Below, one piece after another: positions 1 to 5,849 of a stretch of 10,023 nucleotides of DNA; position 1 is the stretch's first letter; each line of letters begins with the position of its first letter. A model generated the notes under the pieces. It was not told the origin of the DNA and made no database searches. It saw only the letters and a program-made list of their open reading frames with translations. This DNA comes from Saprospiraceae bacterium (lineage in GTDB: Bacteria; Bacteroidota; Bacteroidia; Chitinophagales; Saprospiraceae), in the NCBI GenBank assembly GCA_020436955.1, contig JAGQWW010000068.1:1-10023 (forward strand), in the 5' to 3' direction. Made by a program: the position numbers and the translations under genes.

Positions 1-1
1 G

Positions 2-820
2 CTCAATATAATTGAACAGTTTGACTTTAGTAATATCCCTTTTGGGAGCCCAGAGCATATTCATATAGTAACGGAGGCCAAGAAATTGGCTTTTGAAGAT
101 CGTGCAAAGTATTATGCGGATCCTGACTTTGTAAAAATTCCTTTGGATACACTTTTATCAAAGTCGTATGCAAAAATAAGAGCTGCTCAAGTTTCAATGG
201 AAAGAGCAGGCAGATATGAAGCCGGCGAAATCAGTAAAGGGGAAACCATTTACCTCACCACTGCTGATAAATTTGGGAATATGGTTTCCCTCATACAAAG
301 TAATTACAGAGGTATGGGTAGCGGAATGGCGCCACCCAAATTGGGCTTTATGTTGCAGGACCGTGGAGAATTATTTTCTCTTAAAAAAGGTGATGCAAAC
401 GAATTTAAACCCCGAAAACGACCATTTCACACAATTATTCCTAGCTTTGTCACCGAAAATGGAAAGCCATTAATGAGTTTTGGTGTGATGGGTGGAGACT
501 TTCAACCGCAAGGACATGTTCAAATTATTATGAACCTTTTTGACTTCGGAATGGGACTCCAGGAAGCCGGTGATGCCCCCAGATTTGACCACGATGGTTC
601 CTCAACTCCACTGGGAGAAGTTAGTACTGATAGAGGGACCATAAGGATGGAATCAGGGTTTGATTATGAGACCATAAGGGCTCTTATGAAATTGAGGCAT
701 AGTGTAGGGTTTGCAAATGGTGTTTATGGTGGCTACCAGGCAATCATGAGAGATCACGAAAAGAATGTCTACCTCGGCGCTTCTGAATCCAGAAAAGATG
801 GTCAAAGTGTTGGCTATTAA
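2..820 (+). CDS. gamma-glutamyltransferase-family Ntn hydrolase, 3' part (5' end outside window)
   Basis: The frame is open from base 2 to a TAA at 818-820, giving 272 codons; there is no start, so only the C-terminal part of the protein is here. The family makes a precursor that cuts itself in front of a Thr, which becomes the nucleophile of the small subunit and attacks gamma-glutamyl or related amide bonds, usually in the periplasm. That Thr is most likely encoded at 245-247, in the motif GETIYLTTADKFGNMVS. The preceding EAKKLAFEDRAKYYADP stretch is typical of the end of the large subunit. Later motifs are QSNYRGMGSGMAPP, LGFMLQDRG and MGGDFQPQGHVQ. The QDRGELF segment replaces the NNxMDDF segment of classical glutathione-cleaving enzymes. 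This places it nearer the YwrD/acylase-like branch, so the substrate is uncertain. Family assignment is firm. Confidence 0.93.
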   Translation, partial: LNIIEQFDFSNIPFGSPEHIHIVTEAKKLAFEDRAKYYADPDFVKIPLDTLLSKSYAKIRAAQVSMERAGRYEAGEISKGETIYLTTADKFGNMVSLIQSNYRGMGSGMAPPKLGFMLQDRGELFSLKKGDANEFKPRKRPFHTIIPSFVTENGKPLMSFGVMGGDFQPQGHVQIIMNLFDFGMGLQEAGDAPRFDHDGSSTPLGEVSTDRGTIRMESGFDYETIRALMKLRHSVGFANGVYGGYQAIMRDHEKNVYLGASESRKDGQSVGY

Positions 821-876
821 ATTGTCAAAGATTTATCATAATTTATTCGTACCTTAAGGAACGATAAAACTGTCCC

Positions 877-884
877 TAACTTTG
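877..884 (+). promoter_or_regulatory. candidate Bacteroidota -7 element (TAACTTTG) for the MBL gene
   Basis: TAACTTTG matches the Bacteroidota consensus TAnnTTTG exactly. About 20 bp upstream, where a TTTG -33 element is expected, only a weak CTTAA-like stretch is present, so the promoter is half supported. It lies about 130 bp before the MBL start codon. Confidence 0.3.
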
Positions 885-943
885 CTCCGTTTGTAAGATA
901 GATCTTGCCCAAATACCTAAACACAGATAAAGGGTTCTGGCTA

Positions 944-968
944 TGAAGACCTTTACTTAAGGTCTTTA
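944..968 (+). terminator. stem-loop, weak terminator or leader hairpin
   Basis: AAGACCTT (946-953) pairs with AAGGTCTT (959-966) over a 5-base loop. One G-T and one T-A pair extend the stem to 10 bp. Only a short TAAT follows, not a T-run, so factor-independent termination of the upstream gene is possible but weak. It may instead be an mRNA leader structure of the MBL gene. Confidence 0.4.
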
Positions 969-979
969 ATCATAAATGC

Positions 980-996
980 CACAGGAATAACCTGTG
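980..996 (+). promoter_or_regulatory. small stem-loop just upstream of the MBL ribosome binding site
   Basis: CACAGG (980-985) and CCTGTG (991-996) form a perfect 6-bp stem around AATAA. It ends seven bases before the GGAG at 1004-1007. It could be an operator dyad or an RNA hairpin affecting translation. Function is not shown by the sequence. Confidence 0.35.
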
Positions 997-1012
997 CTAT
1001 ATCGGAGTTATT

Positions 1013-1912
1013 ATGGTTCACATACTGGATTTAAAATTTCAAAATGCCCCGCATACAATTGCGGCATTTTTAGTCGAAACAGAAGATGGCCCTGTTTTAA
1101 TTGAAACAGGCCCCTACTCTACTTTTCCTGTCCTTGAAAAAGAGGTTGCCAAATTAGGATTCAAAATAGAGGATATTAAACATGTATTTTTAACGCATAT
1201 ACATTTTGATCATGCAGGCGCAGCCTGGGCACTGGCCAAAACAGGTGCAAAAATTTATGTTCACCCGGCAGGAGTAAAACACCTGGCAGATCCAACCAAG
1301 TTATACAATTCAGCGAAGAGGATTTACGGAGATAAAATGGAGGTCCTTTGGGGTGAAATGAATACAATTCCTGAATCTCAAATTATACCCGTCGATAATA
1401 AGACGAAGATTAAGGTAGGTAAAACAAAATTTAAGGCCTGGCATACACCCGGACATGCAACCCACCATATTGCATGGCAATTGGATAATGAACTCTTTAC
1501 AGGCGATGTTGGTGGAGTTCGTATTGATGGAGGTATTCCCTTGCCACCCTGCCCTCCGCCTGATATAAACCTACCTGAATGGATGGACAGTATTCGCCTT
1601 ATCCTCGATAAGCGTTTTGACCGATTGTATCTAACGCATTTTGGACCGGTTGAAGATGTGAGGGAACATCTGGTAGAGTTAAGAGGACGATTGAAAAACT
1701 GGGCAAACTGGATTAGACCGTTGTTGGAAAACAAGCTATCACAAGAGGAAATTATTCCTAAGTTCTCCAATTATGTGCATGAGCAACTCGAAGCAGCCGG
1801 TGTTTCCAAAGAAACCATAGCCCACTATGAAAGCGCAAATCCTGCCTGGATGAGTGTCGCAGGATTGACAAGATATTGGGTAAAGGTGGAAGGGCTGGAT
1901 TATCAAGGGTAA
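1013..1912 (+). CDS. MBL-fold metallo-hydrolase
   Basis: This is a 299-residue metallo-beta-lactamase-fold enzyme, a soluble hydrolase expected to bind two metal ions, usually zinc. The signature HxHxDH is intact as THIHFDH (His62, His64, Asp66, His67). The other ligands are also visible: His148 in TPGHATHH, Asp165 in FTGDVGG and His209 in LTHFGP. Residues 1-170 form the fold core and the C-terminal part (about 215-299) is helical. There is no signal peptide, so it is probably cytoplasmic. The glyoxalase-II-like spacing and TPGH motif are shared by many MBL hydrolases (thioesters, lactones, phosphodiesters), so the substrate cannot be named. The ATG at 1013 is supported by GGAG five bases upstream and by the protein starting directly in the first beta strand. 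Neighbours give no pathway hint. Confidence 0.92.
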   Translation: MVHILDLKFQNAPHTIAAFLVETEDGPVLIETGPYSTFPVLEKEVAKLGFKIEDIKHVFLTHIHFDHAGAAWALAKTGAKIYVHPAGVKHLADPTKLYNSAKRIYGDKMEVLWGEMNTIPESQIIPVDNKTKIKVGKTKFKAWHTPGHATHHIAWQLDNELFTGDVGGVRIDGGIPLPPCPPPDINLPEWMDSIRLILDKRFDRLYLTHFGPVEDVREHLVELRGRLKNWANWIRPLLENKLSQEEIIPKFSNYVHEQLEAAGVSKETIAHYESANPAWMSVAGLTRYWVKVEGLDYQG

Positions 1913-1939
1913 GCTTATCTAAAACTAATCTAAATAAGA

Positions 1940-1971
1940 TTTGGTTGTCTGTATAGAGAAGCCTATTTTTG
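1940..1971 (+). promoter_or_regulatory. Bacteroidota-type promoter for the response regulator
   Basis: TTTG at 1940-1943 and TATTTTTG at 1964-1971 are separated by 20 bp. They match the Bacteroidota -33 TTTG and -7 TAnnTTTG elements in both sequence and spacing. Transcription would begin a few bases after 1971, leaving a leader of roughly ten bases before the ATG at 1989. This suggests the regulator is transcribed separately from the MBL gene. Confidence 0.6.
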
Positions 1972-1988
1972 CGCAAACGTTTTATTGA

Positions 1989-2654
1989 ATGAAGTCTAAT
2001 ATATCACTTGTCATTGCAGATGGCCATTTCTTAATCCGTCATGGATTGAAATGCCTTTTCAACCGCAACCCGGCTTTCAGGTTGTTGGGTGAAGTAGACA
2101 ATGAAGAGCGATTATTTAGCCTGTTGGAGGAAAAGAAACCTGATATCGTCATATTGGATCCTCACCAAAAAGACGTTTTTTCTCTTGAGACCATCAAAAG
2201 GGTCCATAAAATGCACCCGGAAACCAATTTCATTGTAATCAGCGGAGATTGGGAAAAGTCTACAGTGTATAAGACACTTGAAATGGGTGTTTCTTGCTAT
2301 TTGACCAAAGAATGTGATGACCGTGAGATTTTGGAGGCAGTAGAATCTGTATCAAAAGACGAACGATTCTTTTGTAAAAAAATCCTAAATCTAATTTGGG
2401 AAAAGTCCTTTGGGAAAGAAGATGATTGTACGGGCACTCCCCTGTCAGCCCGAGAAATTGAAATCGTCAAATTGGTAGCATGTGGCAAGATTACTAAAGA
2501 AATTGCATCGGAGCTAAAGTTGAGTCCTCACACGGTTTATACCCATCGCAAAAATATTATGCGAAAATTAAAATTGAGCTCGACACCTGAGTTGGTACTC
2601 TATGCTGTTAATACGGGTCTAATCGAAGCAGAAAATCAAAAATTATCCGCTTAA
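1989..2654 (+). CDS. NarL/FixJ-type response regulator (receiver + LuxR-type HTH)
   Basis: This 221-residue two-domain transcription factor has a receiver domain at about 5-120 and a LuxR-type helix-turn-helix at about 150-215. The receiver has the expected phospho-acceptor Asp57 (DIVILDPH), Ser85 in the switch position (VISGD) and Lys107 (YLTKE). The acidic pair that binds magnesium is broken: the usual ADDH reads ADGH, so Asp11 remains but position 12 is Gly. Phosphorylation may therefore be weak or atypical. The output domain is standard (LSAREIEIVKLVACG, then KEIASELKLSPHTVYTHRKN). No histidine kinase is adjacent, so the partner is unknown and may be encoded elsewhere. A promoter candidate lies just upstream, and the PAP2/ZIP pair follows 66 bp later. 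No Shine-Dalgarno is seen, as is common in this phylum. Confidence 0.93.
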   Translation: MKSNISLVIADGHFLIRHGLKCLFNRNPAFRLLGEVDNEERLFSLLEEKKPDIVILDPHQKDVFSLETIKRVHKMHPETNFIVISGDWEKSTVYKTLEMGVSCYLTKECDDREILEAVESVSKDERFFCKKILNLIWEKSFGKEDDCTGTPLSAREIEIVKLVACGKITKEIASELKLSPHTVYTHRKNIMRKLKLSSTPELVLYAVNTGLIEAENQKLSA

Positions 2655-2720
2655 TTTTCTCCCTTTTATTTTACCACTTTGTAAACATTTAACCCCACCT
2701 TTGGAGCCAATTAGCAAAGG

Positions 2721-3302
2721 ATGGAAAGTATTTTACAACTTGATCAAGCGCTGTTTCAATTTGTCCATGTGGATTTATCCAATGGCTTCTTTGATTTTTT
2801 ATTACCCATTTGGAGAAACAAACTTACCTGGCTTCCTTTTTATGTAGCGCTTTTGGCATTTCTATTATACAAATATAAAATGCAGGGTTTGTACATCGTC
2901 CTTTTGACTATTACCACAGCTTCCCTCTGTGATTATACCTCCAGTTCCATCTTGAAACCAGCTTTTGACAGAACCAGGCCTTGTAACACAGTTTCATTAC
3001 AACAAATAATTATACCAAGGGTGGATTGTGGCAGTGGGAAAAGTTTCCCTTCAAGTCATGCTACCAACCATTTTGGCATTGCTGTCTTTTTAATCCTTGT
3101 TTTTGGAAAAATGAAAACTAGGTGGAAGGTAATGTTGTTATTTTGGGCCGGGTTGATAGCTTTTGCTCAAGTATATGTAGGTGTACATTTTCCCTTAGAT
3201 GTGCTGGGTGGTAGTTTGTTGGGAACGCTCCTTGCATTTTTTGTTTACGTTTTTTCAAAAAAGCTTTTTCCGGCAGTTTATCAATTTGATCAAATTACAT
3301 GA
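2721..3302 (+). CDS. PAP2-family membrane phosphatase
   Basis: This 193-residue integral membrane protein belongs to the type 2 phosphatidic acid phosphatase family, which removes phosphate from lipid phosphates such as phosphatidic acid, phosphatidylglycerol phosphate or undecaprenyl pyrophosphate. Motif 1 (K-x6-RP) is Lys79 to Arg86-Pro87 (KPAFDRTRP). Motif 2 is FPSSHAT with His113. Motif 3 is QVYVGVHFPLD with the nucleophile candidate His156 and Asp160. The Ser-Arg that usually opens motif 3 reads Ala149-Gln150. Hydrophobic segments lie near residues 36-51, 56-70, 115-129, 135-149 and 160-178. The size and short loops fit bacterial BcrC/PgpB-like enzymes, but the substrate cannot be settled from sequence. 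Its TGA stop overlaps the next gene's ATG by 4 bp, so the two are probably translated together. Confidence 0.92.
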   Translation: MESILQLDQALFQFVHVDLSNGFFDFLLPIWRNKLTWLPFYVALLAFLLYKYKMQGLYIVLLTITTASLCDYTSSSILKPAFDRTRPCNTVSLQQIIIPRVDCGSGKSFPSSHATNHFGIAVFLILVFGKMKTRWKVMLLFWAGLIAFAQVYVGVHFPLDVLGGSLLGTLLAFFVYVFSKKLFPAVYQFDQIT

Positions 3303-4030
3303 GTTTACTGGAGTACATATTGTTGTTTTGTTGTGTTCTAGCCGGAGGACTAATCCCATATTTTTTTACGGGTTATAAAAAGAAGACCCTAAAACTAGTG
3401 TTGAGTTTTAGTGGTGCATATTTGTTGGGAATCACAGCGCTACACCTTTTGCCTGAGGCATTTCAAGGAAAAAGCACCGGAATAGGATACTGGATTTTAA
3501 TTGGTTTTTTTATCCAACTGATATTGGAAATTTTCTCCAAAGGAATCGAACATGGCCATATTCATCCGAGTCATCATCTCAATTGGACCTTTGCCTTCCA
3601 AATAATGGTTGGCCTTAGTTTACACGCATTTATTGAAGGATTACCCCTGGCCAATTATGATACGTTCCATCATCACCTCCACGAAGGAGAGACCCATTAT
3701 AATTCTTTCCTTTTAGGAATCCTTTTGCATAAACTCCCAGCAGCTTTTGCTCTCTCCAGCGTGCTTTTGATGTCCGGATTTAAAAAGCAAACAACCCTCA
3801 TTCTATTGATCTTCTTTGCATCCATGTCACCATTAGGCGGTCTGGTAGGTGATTTGCTAAGCCTGGATAGCATTGGTTACCAAAAACTCTTAGGTTTGGT
3901 AGTAGGTACTTTTCTGCACATTTCAACCACCATCCTTTTCGAAAACGATGAAAATGCACATCACCAGGTGTCTGTGTACAAATTACTGGCTGTCGCAGGA
4001 GGAGTAGGCCTTGCATTATTGTCATCCTAA
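3299..4030 (+). CDS. ZIP-family divalent metal transporter
   Basis: This 243-residue inner membrane protein carries metal ions, most likely zinc or another divalent metal, into the cytoplasm. About eight hydrophobic segments are visible (near 4-22, 33-51, 62-80, 99-118, 136-158, 166-184, 195-213 and 227-242). The transport-site motif of helix 4 is GLSLHAFIEGLPLA (His109, Glu113). Helix 5 has GILLHKLPAAFALSS (His144). Helix 2 contains LHLLPEAFQG and helix 7 has His207. The Lys after His144 resembles animal ZIP1-3 proteins rather than bacterial ZupT, which has HExPHE there. His-rich loops at 85-93 and 124-133 may collect metal. The ATG lies inside the ATGA overlap with the PAP2 gene, indicating translational coupling. 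No metal-sensing operator was recognised upstream of the pair. Confidence 0.92.
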   Translation: MSLLEYILLFCCVLAGGLIPYFFTGYKKKTLKLVLSFSGAYLLGITALHLLPEAFQGKSTGIGYWILIGFFIQLILEIFSKGIEHGHIHPSHHLNWTFAFQIMVGLSLHAFIEGLPLANYDTFHHHLHEGETHYNSFLLGILLHKLPAAFALSSVLLMSGFKKQTTLILLIFFASMSPLGGLVGDLLSLDSIGYQKLLGLVVGTFLHISTTILFENDENAHHQVSVYKLLAVAGGVGLALLSS

Positions 4031-4086
4031 CTATGAGTGATAAACATTTTAACGCCAGCTATTCCGATCATTCCCGAAATACATTC

Positions 4087-4106
4087 ATTTTAGCTTTAGC
4101 TAAAAT
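4087..4106. terminator. palindromic stem-loop between convergent genes
   Basis: ATTTTAGCTTTAGCTAAAAT is a perfect inverted repeat, forming an 8-bp stem with a TTTA loop. It sits 57 bp after the ZIP stop and is A/T-flanked on both sides, so it could end transcription from either direction. It is also the first hairpin of repeat copy A. Terminator function is inferred. Confidence 0.4.
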
Positions 4107-4152
4107 AAAATCCAGTTAATCCATTAATCCAGCAAATCCCATTCAAATAAAC

Positions 4153-4170
4153 TTTTGGCTTCAGCCAAAA
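4153..4170. terminator. stem-loop downstream of protease gene (repeat hairpin 2, copy A)
   Basis: TTTTGGC and GCCAAAA form a 7-bp stem around TTCA (UGAA in the - strand transcript). It begins 34 bases after the protease stop codon in the direction of transcription. The stem is followed by AGTTTATTTG rather than a clean U-run, so termination is possible but unproven. The same hairpin recurs at 5788-5805 after fecR. Confidence 0.45.
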
Positions 4171-4203
4171 AGTAATCCTGCTAATCCCAAAATCCTGCAA
4201 ATC

Positions 4204-5640
4204 CTACTCCTGGTGGAGGGTAAGCTTTTCAAAAACTACCCTACCGTTTTGATTGATCTTTAAAACATAAAGTCCCGTCGCCAAGGCAGATAGGTCTAAG
4301 GTTCTTTCAGTGCTTGAGTGGACCATCTTCCCATTCAAATCAAACACCTGCGTAATTACATCTCCAGGGAAGTTGGAGTGGATTTCTACAGCTCCATTTG
4401 AAGGATTAGGATAAAATGATAGTTGAAGGTCATCAACTTCCGTGTTGTTCAGGAAGATATCAAGCAACCCTGCTCTTGGACCTTGCAACATTGCGTTCAT
4501 CAATCCAACCTGTTCTTTTGTAAATATACTTTGGCAGCTTTCAGGAGTGTAATTCATATAGTTCTCATACATATCCGGCAATTGATCACTTGTACAGGAA
4601 TTTAAAAGACCAAGGTCATCACAAGTGAAAGTTGTCGGGTCAAAATTCTGACCTAATTGGTCAGAAATGGAGGATGCCATAGGTGGAGTATCATCAATTC
4701 CATCATCTTCATCACAAGGGCCGTCACCCCATGCATGTCGTAATCCAAAATAATGTCCCATTTCATGGGAAAGGGTCCTGCCCTGGTCGTTTGATCCAAT
4801 CAGTGAACCTGCCGTAGGATTATTAGGGCCGACAGCCTGATAATGTAAGACAACGCCTTCAACCTCTTCTAAATTAGGTGGTAAGGTCCCAGCAGGCCAA
4901 TTGGGTGCATCAGCCGGTGGATAAGCAAATCCCAATAAGAAAGGTTCAGATTCGCCGGGGACCAACTCTATTCCATAATTGCCTATCCAGATATTTATGT
5001 ACCGTGTAGGATCCCATGCATCAACTCCACCTTTGTCAAAACTTTTGATATCATCTAAACCTGCTGTCAATCCACTTCCTCCCAATGCATCCGTCAGACA
5101 ATCCAGTTGTTCTTGAGATAGCGTGTCGGCAGTAATATCGATTCCACAATCAAAAATAGCCTGAAGCAGGGTTCCAAAATCAATTTGCATAAAGCTGGGT
5201 ACATCAGTTTGTATCCTGTTTATTCCGGTTGTCGGATTCCCGTTTGGATCGAATTGAGCCAGCACAAATTCAATATTGGCATTATCACCCAGGTCTTTAT
5301 AAATGGGTCTCGTTACAAAATCATTGGCCGGGTTATAATTAAAGTCTTCATTTAATCTTGCCAGCTGGTCAAATATTACCTGATCAGGAATATTCTGTTG
5401 TGGTGTATTGTACACCACATGGAAAACCACCTGTACCTTTTGGTCAGATCTCGTGCTTACAAATCCATTTTTGTACTGTTGCCTGGCAGTTTCAAATGCC
5501 CTATTTACCGCATCCTGGTAATCTGGTTCATATTGCTCCATTACTTTTACCATCTGTGGCGTACCACAAGGCAATAATTGAGCATCCAACTGAAAAGAAA
5601 AAAGGAGAATTGAAAAGAAAAGTAAAACCTTAGCATTCAT
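4204..5640 (-). CDS. secreted M43 (pappalysin-like) zinc metalloprotease with T9SS C-terminal tail
   Basis: This 478-residue protein starts with a signal peptide (MNAKVLLFFSILLFSFQLDA, likely cut near 20/21), so it crosses the inner membrane by Sec. The protease domain spans roughly 65-390. It has the extended zinc motif HEMGHYFGLRH (His292, Glu293 as general base, His296, His302), a following acidic DEDDGIDDTPP loop, and the Met-turn ENYMNYTPESC with Met362, all typical of MEROPS family M43. Residues about 405-474 are a type A Por-secretion tail (LSFYPNPSNGAVEIHS, then VFDLNGKMV and GLYVLKI), which sends the protein through the type IX system. An unusual segment at about 155-195 with Cys165 and Cys181 looks inserted before the conserved GGVDAWDPTRYINIWIG. 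The final Gln-Glu-stop is encoded by an intergenic repeat shared with fecR. It is third in line after sigma and fecR genes. Confidence 0.94.
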   Translation of the reverse strand: MNAKVLLFFSILLFSFQLDAQLLPCGTPQMVKVMEQYEPDYQDAVNRAFETARQQYKNGFVSTRSDQKVQVVFHVVYNTPQQNIPDQVIFDQLARLNEDFNYNPANDFVTRPIYKDLGDNANIEFVLAQFDPNGNPTTGINRIQTDVPSFMQIDFGTLLQAIFDCGIDITADTLSQEQLDCLTDALGGSGLTAGLDDIKSFDKGGVDAWDPTRYINIWIGNYGIELVPGESEPFLLGFAYPPADAPNWPAGTLPPNLEEVEGVVLHYQAVGPNNPTAGSLIGSNDQGRTLSHEMGHYFGLRHAWGDGPCDEDDGIDDTPPMASSISDQLGQNFDPTTFTCDDLGLLNSCTSDQLPDMYENYMNYTPESCQSIFTKEQVGLMNAMLQGPRAGLLDIFLNNTEVDDLQLSFYPNPSNGAVEIHSNFPGDVITQVFDLNGKMVHSSTERTLDLSALATGLYVLKINQNGRVVFEKLTLHQE

Positions 5641-5641
5641 A

Positions 5642-5720
5642 GTTATTCATTTTAGAACAAGATAAAACTAAAAATGAATATCAATTAAAAAAGGCCGTTA
5701 AATGAATAACGAAGTTATTC
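5642..5720. promoter_or_regulatory. inverted-repeat cluster upstream of the protease gene
   Basis: Two overlapping dyads lie before the protease start. ATTCATTTTAG (5645-5655) pairs with CTAAAAATGAAT (5668-5679) with one bulged base. GAATAAC (5704-5710) pairs perfectly with GTTATTC (5714-5720) over three bases. GTTATTCAT (5642-5650) also matches ATGAATAAC (5702-5710) in inverse orientation. The region is AT-rich, so some pairing is expected by chance. It could be an operator or the promoter area; no clear TAnnTTTG was found on the - strand. Confidence 0.35.
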
Positions 5721-5849
5721 CCAAATTCAGCTTCAGCTGAAAAATCCTGCTAATCCCATAATCCAGCCAATCCCACTCCATAATCCCTTTTGGCTTCAGC
5801 CAAAAAGTAATCCAGCTAATCCCATAATCCAGCAAATCCTACTCCTGGT
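5715..5849. repeat. composite hairpin/AATCC repeat, copy B, running into the fecR stop codon
   Basis: It has the same architecture as the copy at 4069-4214: an ATTCCCAAAT edge, hairpin TTCAGCTTCAGCTGAA (5726-5741), AATCC run, hairpin at 5788-5805, second AATCC run and the AATCCTACTCCTGGT end block. CTA at 5839-5841 is the fecR stop codon on the - strand, at exactly the same offset inside the repeat as the protease stop in copy A. First hairpins differ in sequence but both keep their pairing (TTTTAGC/GCTAAAA against TTCAGC/GCTGAA), which suggests selection or copying of structure. Confidence 0.85.
5788..5805. terminator. stem-loop downstream of fecR (repeat hairpin 2, copy B)
   Basis: TTTTGGC and GCCAAAA surround TTCA, identical to 4153-4170 and again 34 bases past a stop codon on the - strand. 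It may terminate or stabilise the 3' end of the sigma-fecR transcript, which would make the protease a separate unit. No U-run follows (AAGGGATTATGG on the - strand), so termination is uncertain. Confidence 0.4.

Larger units (their letters stand above)
821..1012. other. 192-bp intergenic leader between GGT-family and MBL genes
   Basis: This non-coding spacer holds the palindrome CCTTAAGG (852-859), a candidate Bacteroidota -7 element (877-884), two separate stem-loops (944-968 and 980-996) and a Shine-Dalgarno-like GGAG at 1004-1007, five bases before the ATG of the MBL gene. I see no open frame of note and no tRNA. If transcription starts near 890, the MBL mRNA has a leader of roughly 120 bases containing both hairpins. 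Confidence 0.6.
4069..4214. repeat. composite hairpin/AATCC repeat, copy A, running into the protease stop codon
   Basis: Order on the + strand: an ATTCCC-GAAAT edge, a first hairpin (4087-4106), a run of AATCC units spaced by 3-4 bases, a second hairpin (4153-4170), a second AATCC run, and the end block AATCCTACTCCTGGT. The core 4152-4214 matches 5787-5849 at 60 of 63 positions with no gap. The last part lies inside the protease gene: CTA at 4204-4206 is its TAG stop read on the - strand. The block fills most of the 173-bp convergent gap after the ZIP gene and may also act as a two-way transcription stop. Confidence 0.85.

Noticed and set aside
216..473. 85-codon + strand frame inside the GGT-family gene
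   Set aside because: It overlaps a clear conserved coding frame and its translation shows no recognisable motif.
852..859. CCTTAAGG palindrome as a terminator of the GGT-family gene
   Set aside because: It has no loop and no T-run; an 8-bp palindrome is not informative alone.
1378..1770. 130-codon open frame on the - strand inside the MBL gene
   Set aside because: It lies fully antisense to a gene with intact catalytic motifs, and its translation shows no domain or signal sequence.
2678..2703. TTTG (2678-2681) and CACCTTTG (2696-2703) as a promoter for the PAP2 gene
   Set aside because: The spacer is 14 bp instead of about 19-21, and the -7 element lacks its initial T.
4107..5849. AATCC-spaced runs as a possible CRISPR array
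   Set aside because: Units are only 8-9 bp, spacing is irregular and there are no unique spacers of 25-40 bp. The two blocks are near-identical throughout.
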